Source of the DNA: Jannaschia pagri
GTDB taxonomy: Bacteria > Pseudomonadota > Alphaproteobacteria > Rhodobacterales > Rhodobacteraceae
DNA length: 64,000 bases
Direction: 5' to 3'
NCBI RefSeq assembly: GCF_019655435.1
Contig: NZ_BPFH01000009.1
Span: 1 to 64,000, forward strand
The translations under genes were made by a program, and so were the position numbers. The notes beneath the pieces are model-generated. The model worked only from the letters and a program-made list of their open reading frames with translations, did not search any database and was not told where the DNA came from. Shown piece by piece: positions 28,322 to 36,521 of the stretch; within the stretch, counting starts at the first letter, position 1; every line of letters begins with the position of its first letter.

Positions 28322-28638
28322 GCGCGTACATTGATGATGTAAAAGAAATTATAGAGGCTATTGAAGAGGTGCGAAAAAAAGGACCTCTTGACGGCAAGCT
28401 ATCCCTTCGCTTGGCTATAAATATTAAACTAACTGCGGAAGATATTTTGTGCGTTGGAGAAAAGGATTTCCGAGAATTTTTAGCTGACAAAGGCCAGAAA
28501 ATAATTAGATTAGTGGGAGATGGTGATTTTTATCCTATCAATCCTGCTCCTAATATGTACTTAGTCGAGCGGATAATCGATAAAGTATATGAGCGTCTTC
28601 AACTCGAATTGGTCCCAGAGTCAACTGCGAATTCTTAG
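28318..28638 (+). CDS. Candidate immunity protein
   Basis: The ATG at 28318 overlaps the stop of the toxin-like gene (ATGA), so the two are coupled. The 106-residue product is small, helical at both ends and mixed in charge, with no signal peptide. Position, size and AT-rich composition fit a cytoplasmic immunity protein for the tip of the preceding gene. The claim rests on context; I recognise no immunity family. Confidence 0.6.
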   Translation: MSAYIDDVKEIIEAIEEVRKKGPLDGKLSLRLAINIKLTAEDILCVGEKDFREFLADKGQKIIRLVGDGDFYPINPAPNMYLVERIIDKVYERLQLELVPESTANS

Positions 28639-28654
28639 CATAGTCATCACCTGC

Positions 28655-28831
28655 ACGCACCTTGCAAGGAAATGGGTCAAGCGTACCTCCAAGATGTTTA
28701 GAGAATTGTATTTGTAGTGGTGTCAAAAAATATTGGAGGGAAAATAAAAGGTATAAGTTCCTTGATGGTAGCGGTATTGTTACAACCGATGAAACTACGA
28801 GAGTTGTAATATTAGTCGGTTATAGAAAATG
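28655..28831 (+). pseudogene. Orphan toxin C-terminal tip
   Basis: After the immunity gene a frame without its own start encodes ENCICSGVKKYW, a NKRYKFLDGSG strand pair and VVILVGYRK followed by TGA at 28829-28831. This parallels the end of the 691-residue protein (VENCIRNG, NRYKFKDGN, VISVGYGK), including the spacing and the stop right after Lys. It is therefore a displaced alternative tip, the orphan module seen downstream of polymorphic toxin loci. No intact immunity gene follows it. Confidence 0.65.
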
Positions 28832-28834
28832 AGC

Positions 28835-29140
28835 TCATTGCCCCAGAGCATTACCAAGAAGTGACGCGGTGGATTGGGTCATGGGTGAAGCAGACTTACA
28901 GAGTTTTGGCGTAGGAGGTGTCTTTGTGATGATCGCAAGATGTGCGTGGTAGTACCACGCTTTCTTGGCAAGGGGACCCGCTGCGCGCCCCCGTTGCATC
29001 CCCCCGGCTTGTCGGCTGAGATCGGGATTGACCCTAACCCCAACCGAGAGACCGTATCGCCGGTCAAACACTCGCAGGGCTTGGAGATATGCCTCTCCAC
29101 CTGCACCGAACCATGCATAAACGATTGGCCGTTTAATCGC
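28835..29140 (-). CDS. Doubtful ORF upstream of ardA
   Basis: A minus frame starting MAIKRPIVYAWFGAGGEAYL runs about 100 codons and ends in the metallopeptidase remnant. A perfect hairpin (29147-29168) sits five bases before this start. The other minus frame is open too, so coding is uncertain and a structured non-coding leader is equally possible. The stretch 29170-29400 between it and ardA holds no gene I can support. Confidence 0.25.
   Translation of the reverse strand, partial: AIKRPIVYAWFGAGGEAYLQALRVFDRRYGLSVGVRVNPDLSRQAGGMQRGRAAGPLAKKAWYYHAHLAIITKTPPTPKLCKSASPMTQSTASLLGNALGQ
28846..28884 (-). repeat. Right copy of 39-bp repeat flanking toxin cassette
   Basis: Thirty-four of 39 bases match the metallopeptidase 5' end at 26069-26107. 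It reads as a truncated N-terminus, MTQSTASLLGNALGQ, and marks the right edge of the toxin block. Confidence 0.6.
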
Positions 29141-29146
29141 CATTCG

Positions 29147-29168
29147 GGGGGAGCTTCCATGCTCCCCC
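29147..29168. promoter_or_regulatory. Perfect 8-bp hairpin
   Basis: GGGGGAGC and GCTCCCCC pair around a six-base loop. There is no T-run on either side, so it is not a standard terminator. It lies in the leader region before ardA. Confidence 0.4.
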
Positions 29169-29400
29169 AAAACCCCTATGGCGCAGCGGGTTCGTCCGCT
29201 GGACCACGATCAAAAAGAACTAGGGCTGCCGCCCCCGCGCAGATCAAAGAGTGGGTCCTCACCATGCTCGCTTCCTGATGTGCAGCTGCGCGTGGCTCCG
29301 GTCCCAGGCATTCGCCTGTCTTTGATCCTTGCACCCCCACTCCTCGGCGGAGGCCAGACGGTTGCATGCGCAACACGTCAGTTCAAAGAGGAGAAGACAG

Positions 29401-29910
29401 ATGACACAGCTATTCGCACAACCCTATGACATCACCGCAAACGGGTTCTTCTTTGGTTCAGCTGAGGAATACACCGAAAAGGTCGCCCAGAACCGAAACG
29501 CGTATGGTGATGACCCTGTCGAAGGGTATGAAATTCAGTTCATCGACGGTGAAGCAATTGACTGTGCGCTCGCAAAGGCATGGGAAGTTAACCAAGCTAG
29601 TCTAGGTGCGTTTTTCGATGCCGTGGATGCGTGGGACGATCACGACAAGCGTGTGTTCATCATCGCTGTTGGAGAGGCCGGGTACACATTCGATCCCGAG
29701 ACCGTTGCACCAGATGATTTTGATGTAGACATACACTATGTCGAGAGCATGCGCGAGCTTGCCGAGCAGTTTGTTGATGAAGGCTTGTTCGGTGACATCC
29801 CCGAACACCTTGCCAACTACATCGATCTAGACGCTATCGCGCGTGATCTGGCCTTTGACTACACAGAGACATATGTTGCCAGTGAGAGCCTGATTTATCG
29901 TGCAGTGTAA
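29401..29910 (+). CDS. ardA: ArdA-type antirestriction protein
   Basis: The 169-residue acidic protein has the ArdA layout of three small alpha/beta domains and the characteristic ending DLDAIARDLAFDYTE. ArdA mimics B-form DNA and blocks type I restriction and sometimes the methylase, protecting an incoming element. GAGGAGA lies seven bases before the ATG at 29401, which was preferred over an upstream in-frame start. Its presence supports the view that this region travels between cells. It sits beside a defence pair (SIR2-HerA), so attack and protection genes share the island. Confidence 0.88.
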   Translation: MTQLFAQPYDITANGFFFGSAEEYTEKVAQNRNAYGDDPVEGYEIQFIDGEAIDCALAKAWEVNQASLGAFFDAVDAWDDHDKRVFIIAVGEAGYTFDPETVAPDDFDVDIHYVESMRELAEQFVDEGLFGDIPEHLANYIDLDAIARDLAFDYTETYVASESLIYRAV

Positions 29911-29939
29911 GGCTTTGAGCAAAAGAATAGGAGACTTTA

Positions 29940-30707
29940 GTGCATTCAGATTGGCAGCCTTCAAAATGGCAAGAATTTGAAGACTTGGCGTGGGGCAAGC
30001 TGGAAGTTGGCGACCATACTGGCGCTCGCCATGCGGCACTAAAAGCCATCGCATTGGAGCCGGACGCGATTGATTGCTATGTCATCCTTGCCCAGCTAGC
30101 CCATGTAGTAGGCCAAAAACAGGCCTATGCAAGGGAAGCAGTGCGCCTAGGTGAAGTCGAGTTCGAACAAGAAATAGCTGCTGCGCCTTCGGATGAATTT
30201 CCGTTTTGGGGCATTACAAGGACTCGACCATACATGCGGGGCCTGCATACTCTAGCCCTGTCACTTTGGGAAGATAGTAGAAAGGGCGCGAAAGAAGAGG
30301 CCATTGAAATCGCACTTCACATGCTTCGTATCTGCCCAAACGACAATATCGGTATGAGGTTTCTTTTGCCTGAGTGGTTGGCCAGACAAGGCAGATGGTC
30401 GATCGGTCAAGAAGTGCTGGCAGACTGCGGGGATAACGTCCGCACCGAAATGAGTATGTGGGCTGCGCTATATGCTTTCAAAGACGGCAATCTTGACAAA
30501 GCGGCTGAGCTGGTGGCCTCAGCCAGAAAGGCAAACCCTTACATGGTCGGGCAACTACTTCTCAAGCGTCATCCCAAGAGAACTAACGAGCAATGGGTAG
30601 CGGCTGGATCGATTGAAGAGGCGAAGGCTCATGCAGTGCAGGCTTATGATCTGTGGCGATCCTTGGAGGGTGGAGAGAAATGGTTGTCTCAGTTCCCACA
30701 GCGATAA
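29940..30707 (+). CDS. TPR/ST7-like helical protein
   Basis: The 255-residue product starts at GTG 29940 and is all helical. It has TPR-like repeats around residues 12-60 (AWGKLEVGDHTGARHAALKA) and again at 165-200, and a segment ITRTRPYMRGLHTLALSLWE that resembles the ST7 domain found in SEC-C and TPR proteins of bacteria. It is 30 bases from ardA on the same strand, so co-expression is likely, and converges with HerA. A scaffold role is all that can be said. Confidence 0.6.
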   Translation: MHSDWQPSKWQEFEDLAWGKLEVGDHTGARHAALKAIALEPDAIDCYVILAQLAHVVGQKQAYAREAVRLGEVEFEQEIAAAPSDEFPFWGITRTRPYMRGLHTLALSLWEDSRKGAKEEAIEIALHMLRICPNDNIGMRFLLPEWLARQGRWSIGQEVLADCGDNVRTEMSMWAALYAFKDGNLDKAAELVASARKANPYMVGQLLLKRHPKRTNEQWVAAGSIEEAKAHAVQAYDLWRSLEGGEKWLSQFPQR

Positions 30708-30751
30708 ATGGTCAAGTGATACCAAATTAAGTTGCTCAGGTAAGCAAAAGC

Positions 30752-32611
30752 CTAAATACTCTGATCAATGATATCAGCTTGTGCCGAGGGAACGATATCA
30801 GACAACTTCCGTGTTGTGCTCTTGGGCTGCTGCATATTGGGCAGAGGTCTCATCGCTAGTTTCATGGGCATCTGGCCCGCCATCCCACTGAAGATGCAAG
30901 TTCCAGTCGGCAGCGTGGGGATCGAGTCTTCCGTGATTTTGTCAATGTAAGAGACTGCGGTAGCAATAGACTGCAGATCACGGTTGTTAATCAGCCGATG
31001 AATAAAATAATTATGGGCTTGTGAAGTGATCGTTTGGGATATGTCGCTCGGGCGTTGACTAGATACGGTTATAAAGACCCCAAACTTTCTACCTTCTTTG
31101 ATGATTTCTTCAAATGTTTCCAATCTATAATCTTTCCAGCTTTCCGCTTCTCGAGACGACTCGTAAGATAGGATGTTATGGGCTTCATCAATGACGATGC
31201 TCAACGCAGTATCCATATCGGCACGGTCCTTTTGCTCTTGATAAATACGCTTAGAAATCAAAAGAGGAAGCGCTTTTTTCATTTCAATATTGACGTCGTG
31301 CAGGTTTATGACGACCACATTTCTACCGAAGACGTCGCCAGTGTTCTCAGGATCAAAGACTTTCCTTATGTCCGCCTGCTTACTCTTGAGCTTGTTTATT
31401 GCTGGAGCAATATGATCGTTTTGAGCGCGATTGTTGAGGACATCCCAAATCAGCTGAACGTAACAAGTTGATATAAAGTCGGCAATAATATCATTGGAAA
31501 ATTCGTAGACTTCAACACGTTGATAGATTTCTGTATTTGGTATTGCATTTGGATTACTGGTTAGATAATCGCCAGCGCCAATAAACTGGGCCGTCGTGTT
31601 GTGCCATTCCAGGTCGCGTTCAAGAGGTACATCGACGCCGTCTTCCTCGCGCTCAGGTAGGATTTGACGCATGTAGTCAATAAGGAGAAAGGCGCGCTCC
31701 TTGTCCGCCATTTGCAAGATCTGCGTAATCTGCATGCGCAACATATTTCGCAGATGGTTCCTCCCTTCCTCACCCTGTCCAACCCGATTAGCTAAACCTA
31801 GGGCTCGTCGTATGAAAGGGCGTTGAGTCTTCTCAGTCGCATCTGAAAGTATGGCCAAAGTTTCAAAATCAAGAAACCCAGCCTCAGATAGCGGAACCTT
31901 ATCACCCCGGTCATGTCTGGTGGACAGATTGTAAACTATCTTATCTGTGGTTAAGCAGTTCTCTCGGGAATACTCGCCGTTGAAGTCGAAGAACAGAATT
32001 CGCACTCTTTGGTCAAACAATACTTGATTTCTGTTTCGCATAGCTTCGATGAAGCTCTGATACAACAAAGCAACTGTGTTCGATTTTCCGCTGCCTGTAT
32101 TGCCGAAAATAGCGATGTGACTGTTCATTAGCCCGTCGACTGGAAGGCTGATCTCAAATCCCTCATAATCCGAGACCGCAACATTCAAAGGTATTGCGTC
32201 TTCCGAAACGAGGTTGTGTATTTGATGAACTTTCTCGCTGGTCAGCAAGTAGGCTTCGTTACCTACCAAGGGTAGCTCCTTGGTCCCGCCAAAGAACGTT
32301 CCGGAGCGGTCCACATAGCCTACAAGGCTTATTGACAGCGACCTCTTTGAATTTGGCACCCTAGTAGCTTCCACAGGATAGGGCGAATCGGGACGAGCGT
32401 ATTCACCATCTACCTTACCTATTAGACTCACAAAGCCTTTTCGAATATCGATGTAGCTACCCACTGCTACGTTCCTGATCAACTCACCGTCAAAGAACAG
32501 TTCAGATAGGTTCTTGTCCTTATCCACTGTCACTGAAATTTTGCGGCCTGTGACTTCGGTCACCTCGCCAACCCTGAGTACAGCTTCCTGCTGAAGCCGC
32601 CCACTAGTCAT
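30752..32611 (-). CDS. herA: HerA-like ATPase of SIR2-HerA system
   Basis: The 619-residue protein has an N-terminal HAS-barrel-like region, Walker A GNTGSGKS at 170-177, a Walker B strand SIVIDEAHN and the arginine-finger region with SQRPSDISQTITSQAHN, as in HerA/FtsK translocases (DUF87). The ATG at 32611 lies inside the end of the SIR2 gene (eight-base overlap). SIR2-HerA pairs are an established anti-phage system in which hexameric HerA assembles with SIR2 and controls NAD-degrading or nuclease activity. Both genes are open and their key motifs present, so the system looks functional. Confidence 0.9.
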   Translation of the reverse strand: MTSGRLQQEAVLRVGEVTEVTGRKISVTVDKDKNLSELFFDGELIRNVAVGSYIDIRKGFVSLIGKVDGEYARPDSPYPVEATRVPNSKRSLSISLVGYVDRSGTFFGGTKELPLVGNEAYLLTSEKVHQIHNLVSEDAIPLNVAVSDYEGFEISLPVDGLMNSHIAIFGNTGSGKSNTVALLYQSFIEAMRNRNQVLFDQRVRILFFDFNGEYSRENCLTTDKIVYNLSTRHDRGDKVPLSEAGFLDFETLAILSDATEKTQRPFIRRALGLANRVGQGEEGRNHLRNMLRMQITQILQMADKERAFLLIDYMRQILPEREEDGVDVPLERDLEWHNTTAQFIGAGDYLTSNPNAIPNTEIYQRVEVYEFSNDIIADFISTCYVQLIWDVLNNRAQNDHIAPAINKLKSKQADIRKVFDPENTGDVFGRNVVVINLHDVNIEMKKALPLLISKRIYQEQKDRADMDTALSIVIDEAHNILSYESSREAESWKDYRLETFEEIIKEGRKFGVFITVSSQRPSDISQTITSQAHNYFIHRLINNRDLQSIATAVSYIDKITEDSIPTLPTGTCIFSGMAGQMPMKLAMRPLPNMQQPKSTTRKLSDIVPSAQADIIDQSI

Positions 32612-33647
32612 GAAGCGCCTCGGGGACAGCACCGATCTTATCAAACAAAGAGTTCAGCACCGGAAAATCAATATATTGAGAATCGGTGGGTTTAATAATT
32701 ATTACATTGCGATAGGCTGAAAACTTTGCCTCGAGATCGACAGCACCTTTCTGACTATAGCTAAATACTACGACCTGTGCGGTAGGGTTGCGTAGTGCTC
32801 TTCGAGTGATGTCCAAGATATGCTCATCAGCAAACGAGAAACCAAATACAAAGAGTAATGCGTTCTCCATCTCCATTGCGTTCGAGTATAAACGTAACAG
32901 GTCAAAATATACTCGATCTAATAGTGTGGACTCGAATTTCCGCATATTTGGTAAAATCACGGCTCTTTTAGCAAGCGCATCACTAACGTCCTTCGGGTTG
33001 TTTTTCTGGACCACCGTGAGCTGATCTGTTTCTGGCTCGCCAAGCGTTATCTTTTCGTTGGCTTGGCGCTTCCATGAGATCGATCCATGAACTTTAATTA
33101 GGTTTATCGCCGGTATTTCAGATTGATGCTGATACACTGTGCCCGATCTATATACTCGGTCGAAAAACAGTTCTGGTGCAAATTCAAATCCTGAATTCCC
33201 AATGCGTCGATTGAAGCCATCATTTAGAACTAGTGAAGGAAGAAGCGATGCTGCAACTTCAAAAAACTCATCATAGTTCGTCGTGAACACATTGGCTTGG
33301 CGAGGCAGAAGTATATTTTTACGCTCAAAGAGAATGCGATCGATGGAGCTCAAGAAATGGAGGTAGTTTTTCAGGGTTATATCGGTGTCGTCGCCCTCTG
33401 TATAACCTGCTGGAAGAAAGCCATGCTGATACTCCAATTCTTCAATGAAAGTGAGGGCTTTCTTATTTGCTTCTTCATATTCTGATGCCACTAAGTGTTG
33501 ATCGACTTCTTGCTCAACGTTTCCAGCAAGCTGGATAGCCGGCATCGAAGCACCAGAGCCGAATAGAAAATTTAGGTGAGCGGACTGAATGTAGCGCTCC
33601 AAAAGCCTTGCGACTTTCTCGGCGTCGTCTAGTTTGAGAATTTCCAT
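32604..33647 (-). CDS. SIR2-family effector of SIR2-HerA system
   Basis: The protein of about 347 residues has the NAD-binding loop LFGSGASMP near residue 30, the TTNYDEFFE motif near 145 and a KVHGSISW motif with the catalytic His near 190, in the pattern of defence-type SIR2 domains. These consume NAD when a phage is sensed, stopping infection. It precedes HerA with overlapping reading frames. The start may be ATG 33647 or GTG 33656. The intergenic stretch 33656-33822 is AT-rich and should hold the promoter. Confidence 0.9.
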   Translation of the reverse strand: MEILKLDDAEKVARLLERYIQSAHLNFLFGSGASMPAIQLAGNVEQEVDQHLVASEYEEANKKALTFIEELEYQHGFLPAGYTEGDDTDITLKNYLHFLSSIDRILFERKNILLPRQANVFTTNYDEFFEVAASLLPSLVLNDGFNRRIGNSGFEFAPELFFDRVYRSGTVYQHQSEIPAINLIKVHGSISWKRQANEKITLGEPETDQLTVVQKNNPKDVSDALAKRAVILPNMRKFESTLLDRVYFDLLRLYSNAMEMENALLFVFGFSFADEHILDITRRALRNPTAQVVVFSYSQKGAVDLEAKFSAYRNVIIIKPTDSQYIDFPVLNSLFDKIGAVPEALHD

Positions 33648-33822
33648 GCGCCTCACACTCTTACTTAATCATGAGAAGCTTACGTCAGAGTTCCTATCGG
33701 TAGTAAGGTCTTCCAACCAGCTTATGCACATAAAAGCAGAAAACTTCAAAAAAACTTGCATATGTACCGCCGTACGATGGCCTTATCGACGACGCATCCA
33801 AATTGTGATTCCGTTCAACACC

Positions 33823-34167
33823 CTACCTCTCGATCCCTCTGTCATGATCTTTCCCGGCGATGGATTTGAACGTCTTGGCGACCGTGCCGCGTTCACCGGG
33901 CTTGTATTGCGGTGGTTTGGGCGCGCTGCCCCGCACTGTTCTCTCTTGCCCGTACAACCGCTTGTTTGTCTTGATACCCGACATTCCCGGTGGAGCAAGG
34001 TTCGGAGCTGGCGTAGTTACGAACCGAGGCGGTTGGATGCGGGGTTGAGCGTTGTCTTTGTCGCGAAGCTTTGGTTGTGGCGGTTTGAACTGAGGGCGTT
34101 CTAACCCCTTGGACGCATACCGGAATGCGTTTGTGGCGCGGTCGCCTTTCTTGTGGATATCTTCCAT
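33823..34167 (-). CDS. Basic Pro-rich protein after VirD4
   Basis: The 114-residue product is strongly basic and proline-rich (PQFKPPQPKLRDKD), without membrane helices, and is likely disordered. It follows the VirD4-like gene on the same strand by 73 bases, so it may be part of the mobilization unit. The reading frames on the other strand have poor composition. No family is recognised. Confidence 0.5.
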   Translation of the reverse strand: MEDIHKKGDRATNAFRYASKGLERPQFKPPQPKLRDKDNAQPRIQPPRFVTTPAPNLAPPGMSGIKTNKRLYGQERTVRGSAPKPPQYKPGERGTVAKTFKSIAGKDHDRGIER

Positions 34168-34239
34168 GGTGGGTGCGTCTGCATGAGAACAAGGAAAAAT
34201 CCACCCCGTTATCGGGATGGGAAAGGTGTGTTTGATTCG

Positions 34240-36069
34240 TCACTCAAAGGGTTTGTCCGCCTCGGGTGCATGAAGATCGACACCTCGCGATTTAAGGTCA
34301 TCATCTTCAAACCAAGGCCGTTTGTGGGCTTGGATCGGGTTCATGTCTTCGATGAACAGGAGCTGTTTCTCTGGCGACAACCGCATAAGCTCATCGGGAT
34401 AGGCCAGATTGCGCTGTGCCGGAGTGAACGTAGATGTTGAGGACGAGTTATTGGTGGTCGAGCCGCCTTGCTGGGAAGATGTGACGCTAAATGCGCGGCC
34501 TAGGGCCGTCGCGATAGACCAGACGGTGGTGACACCACATAGGCTTGAGAAATACTCCGCCGTCTTCTTGTCGCGTGAGCCAAAGTAGCCAATCGCACCG
34601 CTATTGGCGATGAAGCTCTGCCATCCTTTATCATAGAGCTTTTCCAGTTGAGAGAGGTCCTGCACGATCCCCCAAAGCTGAATCCCGAACCCGGCCATCA
34701 GGCCGTAAGCCTCTTCGATCATGGGCAGTTTGCCGAGAGCCGCCATCTCATCAAGAAGGAACAACACCGGCTTTTGGGGTTGTACATCAATGGAGCGGGC
34801 ATTCACGACAAGAGCCTGCTGCACCATGAGTCTCAAGAAGCGATTGAAGGTGTGCAGCCGATCCGCAGGCAAGATCAGGTAGATTGTCATCGGCTTGCGC
34901 TTTAACTCCGCAAAATCAAAATCTGATCGGCTGAGAGTTTCTTGCAGACGCGGGCTATCGAGGATGTGGGTCTGCGCTTGTGCCGCTGCCAAAACATTGG
35001 CGAGGAGCTTCGGGTCCTTCTGTAAGGACCGCGCACCTGTGGATGCAACCACGTGATGGGGTGACTCCAACATGCAATGAAACAGCATGTCGATCCCGTC
35101 ACCATCCAGCAGCATCAGTTCGCGCACACGACCCAGATGACGGTGCTCCGCTTCCCGAGGATCGGACGCGACATAGAGGATCACGCCTTGTAACAAGGCC
35201 TTGGCTTCCTCCACCCAGAAGCTATCGCCTTTGTTGTCGTGTTCGATGAACGCATCGGCAAGCAACATGGCGTTTTCGGCAACATCGGGATCGTCTGGCA
35301 TCAGCCAATCAAGCGGATTGAGACAGGAAGGGGCGAGCTTGCCGTCTGCTGTGGTGATGCCTGCGATGTCCCAAGGGTCTAGCAAGTACACCTCTTGTCC
35401 CATATTGATCCGGGCATTGGCTGTGATCTTGGCATTCTCAGCCTTCGGATCGATCACAAGAACGGACCCCTCATAGGTCAAGAGATTGGGAACGATCTGA
35501 GTGGCCCCTTTCCCGGAGCGCGTTGGAGCCACCGTCAATAGATGCCGATCACCGGAATAAGACAGAGTTTGCAGGTCTTCGCCGTTAAAAGCTCCACCCA
35601 AGCGAAGACCGTCATCAGCAAACAGCCCGCGTTCAGACAGTTCTTTTGAAGTTGCCCAAGACGCAGACCCGAATGTTGGTGGCACCTCAAAGAGCGATTG
35701 TGCCGCCTTACCCAGCCAATACCCAAGAGCCGCACAGAAGGCTCCGGCACTGGCAACCATACTGACGCCCCAACCGAGCCAGCCGTTTGAGAACACCAGA
35801 GCCAGACCCGCAGCACCCAACAGGCCAACACCAGCGATCATCCGCACGGGTTTAGCCTTGGGGCTGCACAGAAACCCCAGACCGAACCCGACACCACCGG
35901 ACAGGACAGGTATGCCGATACGGGCAACCGTCATCCAAAGATTGAGCGTGCTTTGTTCGATGAGTTGACCGTTGAAGTAGACGTATTCAGCTAAGGCTGG
36001 CGACGCAGCAAGCACGCAACTCGCACCGAACCCGGCTGAAAAAAAGCATAATTTTTGACGCCATCGCAT
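34240..36069 (-). CDS. virD4: VirD4/TraG-type coupling protein
   Basis: The 609-residue protein starts with a membrane anchor of several helices (residues 8-130). It then has Walker A VAPTRSGKGA near residue 180, VLVIDPKAEN, and Walker B FLLDEMAALGKLP near 420, the hallmarks of the VirD4/TraG conjugative coupling ATPase. It brings the relaxase-DNA complex to a type IV channel. GGAGGT precedes the ATG. No VirB genes are in the window, so transfer would need a helper element. A Ser/Thr-rich stretch near 545-565 may be a linker. Confidence 0.92.
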   Translation of the reverse strand: MRWRQKLCFFSAGFGASCVLAASPALAEYVYFNGQLIEQSTLNLWMTVARIGIPVLSGGVGFGLGFLCSPKAKPVRMIAGVGLLGAAGLALVFSNGWLGWGVSMVASAGAFCAALGYWLGKAAQSLFEVPPTFGSASWATSKELSERGLFADDGLRLGGAFNGEDLQTLSYSGDRHLLTVAPTRSGKGATQIVPNLLTYEGSVLVIDPKAENAKITANARINMGQEVYLLDPWDIAGITTADGKLAPSCLNPLDWLMPDDPDVAENAMLLADAFIEHDNKGDSFWVEEAKALLQGVILYVASDPREAEHRHLGRVRELMLLDGDGIDMLFHCMLESPHHVVASTGARSLQKDPKLLANVLAAAQAQTHILDSPRLQETLSRSDFDFAELKRKPMTIYLILPADRLHTFNRFLRLMVQQALVVNARSIDVQPQKPVLFLLDEMAALGKLPMIEEAYGLMAGFGIQLWGIVQDLSQLEKLYDKGWQSFIANSGAIGYFGSRDKKTAEYFSSLCGVTTVWSIATALGRAFSVTSSQQGGSTTNNSSSTSTFTPAQRNLAYPDELMRLSPEKQLLFIEDMNPIQAHKRPWFEDDDLKSRGVDLHAPEADKPFE

Positions 36070-36215
36070 GACGTACCTCCATCACGATTGAGAAAAAGAG
36101 GCCTCAATCGTGGCCGAAGCAAAGTTCTGACTGCACGGGTAAACAGAAGGTTGCCAAAGGTTATGACACCAATCTATCCTGCATTGTGGAGGACGGTTGC
36201 GGGATCTAAGAACGC

Positions 36216-36521
36216 CTACTGTGGTTTTCTTGCTTGTAGCTCTGCCGATCTCTTAACTGTTGGCTCGTCAACTTCTTTTGCGTCTAAGGAGGAATTTAGA
36301 ATAGAAAGAACGATTGATCTCGCCCCAATTAATGAAAGAGAAATCGTTGAAAAAAGCGCAAAAATATATGCAGCTGAGCTAGCGTTCACACCAAGTTCGA
36401 AAGGACTCTGCGAGATCGCAGTCCCTATAGTGGATCCCGCAGCGATGTAGAAACAATGGGCGATCTTAAATTCGTTTTTTTCTTGAACCGCACCCGGCAG
36501 ATGATCTTTAGAATTATTCAT
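36216..36521 (-). CDS. Possible small membrane protein
   Basis: The 101-codon minus frame has two hydrophobic helices (YIAAGSTIGTAIS and AAYIFALFSTISLSLIGA) and a charged tail. It lies in an AT-rich gap upstream of virD4. A plus frame ending at 36450 covers the same DNA, so the coding strand is unsure. The minus frame is preferred for its membrane-protein pattern. It overlaps the start region of the next gene. Confidence 0.3.
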   Translation of the reverse strand: MNNSKDHLPGAVQEKNEFKIAHCFYIAAGSTIGTAISQSPFELGVNASSAAYIFALFSTISLSLIGARSIVLSILNSSLDAKEVDEPTVKRSAELQARKPQ

